Source: JAQUBU01 sp036677685
GTDB taxonomy: Bacteria > Bacillota > Syntrophomonadia > Syntrophomonadales > Syntrophomonadaceae
Length of the DNA: 64,000 bases
Assembly (NCBI GenBank): GCA_036677685.1
Contig: JAVBWA010000011.1
Location: forward strand, 1 to 64,000
Direction of reading: 5' to 3'
The number at the start of each line of letters is the position of its first letter. Position 1 is the stretch's first letter. Under the pieces are notes generated by a model. It searched no databases. It was not told the origin of the DNA and worked only from the letters and a program-made list of their open reading frames with translations. The position numbers were made by a program, and so were the translations under genes. Below are positions 63,110 to 64,000 of the stretch, piece by piece.

Positions 63110-63877
63110 ATGGAAGAAATAACAATCCAAGAATTTGATTTTGCCCTCATCAATGAATTTTTCACAGAGCTTGAACGGCAGGGACCTGGCAGCCCCGAAG
63201 AAACCATCAGGGCATTAGGTTTTATCGGAAATCTTTCAAACAAAACAAAAATTGCCGATTTAGGCTGCGGCACAGGCTTTCAAACAATGGTTCTGGCACA
63301 AAATACAGAAGCAACCATCACCGCCCTCGATCTTTACGCCGGCTCGGTTGATAAACTTAACGCAACAGCCGGAAAACTTGGTTTGCAGAACAGGGTAAAA
63401 GGTATTGTCGGTTCAATGGATAATTTGCCGTTTCAGAATGACGAATTTGATCTTATATGGTCTGAGGGGGCTATTGCCAATATAGGTTTTGAAAAAGGCT
63501 TGAATCACTGGAAAGGCTTCCTCAAAAAAGATGGTTATATTGCCGTAACATATGAGTCATGGTTTACCGATGAACGCCCCGCTGAAATTGAGAAGTGGTG
63601 GTTGGACGCAGTTCCTGAAATTGGCACAATAGGGTATAATATTTCCATCATGCAAAAAACAGGTTATATTCCTGTTGCCGCATTTACGCTGCCTGAAAAT
63701 TGTTGGATAGACAATTATTTTATTCCGCAAAAAGCAAGGCAAGAGGAATTCTTGAAAAAACATGCGGGAAATAAAACCGTTGAGGATATGATTGCATTTA
63801 TGAGGCGTGAGGCCGACTTGTATTCAAAATATAAACAGTATTATGGATATGTATTTTATATTGGGAAAAAGATATAA
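63110..63877 (+). CDS. Class I SAM-dependent methyltransferase
   Basis: A 255-residue Rossmann-fold methyltransferase: motif I KIADLGCGTGFQTMVLA (about residues 45-60), post-I acidic ALDLYAGSV, motif II/III GSMDNLPFQNDEFDLIWSEGAI. The C-terminal half is closer to small-molecule or ubiquinone/menaquinone-type enzymes than to RNA enzymes. AAGGAG gives the start at 63110. Likely co-transcribed with the tetR gene, which suggests inducible methylation of a small compound. Substrate unknown. Confidence 0.88.
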   Translation: MEEITIQEFDFALINEFFTELERQGPGSPEETIRALGFIGNLSNKTKIADLGCGTGFQTMVLAQNTEATITALDLYAGSVDKLNATAGKLGLQNRVKGIVGSMDNLPFQNDEFDLIWSEGAIANIGFEKGLNHWKGFLKKDGYIAVTYESWFTDERPAEIEKWWLDAVPEIGTIGYNISIMQKTGYIPVAAFTLPENCWIDNYFIPQKARQEEFLKKHAGNKTVEDMIAFMRREADLYSKYKQYYGYVFYIGKKI

Positions 63878-64000
63878 AATAATAATGGTTTACTCCGCTA
63901 CTTCGTATATCAGACCAGAAACTGCTTCGCCGCCATTTCCGTTAACTACCCATATACTAGAAAACCTAGAATTGCTGGATTTTCCTTTGTAATAAAATTT

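Overview
The window looks like chromosome of a spore-forming, low-to-mid G+C Firmicute, most likely an anaerobic Clostridia-type bacterium; a Syntrophomonas-like organism is my guess from gene content, not proven. The support is a Tlp-type spore protein (29099-29326), a perfect CIRCE heat-shock operator, S-layer-homology (SLH) surface proteins, a YmcA/YlbF-family protein beside miaB, strong AGGAGG ribosome sites and many TTG starts. I see no rRNA, tRNA, CRISPR array, prophage or intact transposase.

Layout. 1-4.4 kb: the start of a gene running off the left edge, an ABC-2 exporter (one ATPase, two permeases), an unrecognised membrane protein and a Uma2-family protein. 4.4-9.7 kb: a secreted phosphodiester-glycosidase protein, then a copper operon csoR-copA-copZ. 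9.7-22.3 kb: dedA, then one long minus-strand cluster read as miaB, YmcA-like, mutS, hyuA-like, HDAC-like, mutL, methyltransferase, miaA, hfq. It joins mismatch repair, tRNA modification at A37 and RNA regulation, and has an unusual hydantoinase/deacetylase pair between mutS and mutL. 22.3-31.6 kb: regulators (WYL, GyrI-like), an SsuABC/TauABC-type importer, hsp20 under CIRCE, an SDR, tlp, an HD-GYP protein, a YvyF-like flagellar protein and a DUF2512 protein. 31.7-41.7 kb: NlpC/P60-SLH protein, EamA half transporter, two VanW proteins flanking an Orn/Lys/Arg decarboxylase, an acyl-CoA synthetase and an HD-domain protein. 42-47 kb: trmO-like, MerR-GyrI, TfoX-C, ECF sigma/anti-sigma and a PIG-L deacetylase. 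47-49.6 kb: glnK-amtB behind a leader with three terminator-like hairpins. 49.8-52.6 kb: LytTR-DUF3021 plus an ABC-2 exporter. 52.7-61.4 kb: a 2176-residue SLH protein with seven 306-bp repeats and an SLH/transglutaminase protein. 61.5-63.9 kb: XRE/DUF2178 and TetR/methyltransferase pairs.

The most unusual signals are not protein genes. First, there is an interspersed structured repeat of about 125-130 bp (outer arms AACGAGGC/GCCTCGTT followed by an AAACTGC-GCAGTTT hairpin). It occurs at 11.95, 20.45, 23.9-24.1 (tandem), 29.45 and 41.7-41.95 kb (tandem). It shows a compensatory base pair change, one copy with an inverted hairpin loop, one copy with a replaced interior, and two copies that start exactly at a gene's stop codon. 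Second, the glnK leader carries a consensus promoter, a possible hexaloop antiterminator competing with a terminator, and a duplicated terminator-plus-start-of-PII module. Third, there are gene relics: an SLH domain, a LytS-type kinase tail and an unassigned fragment.
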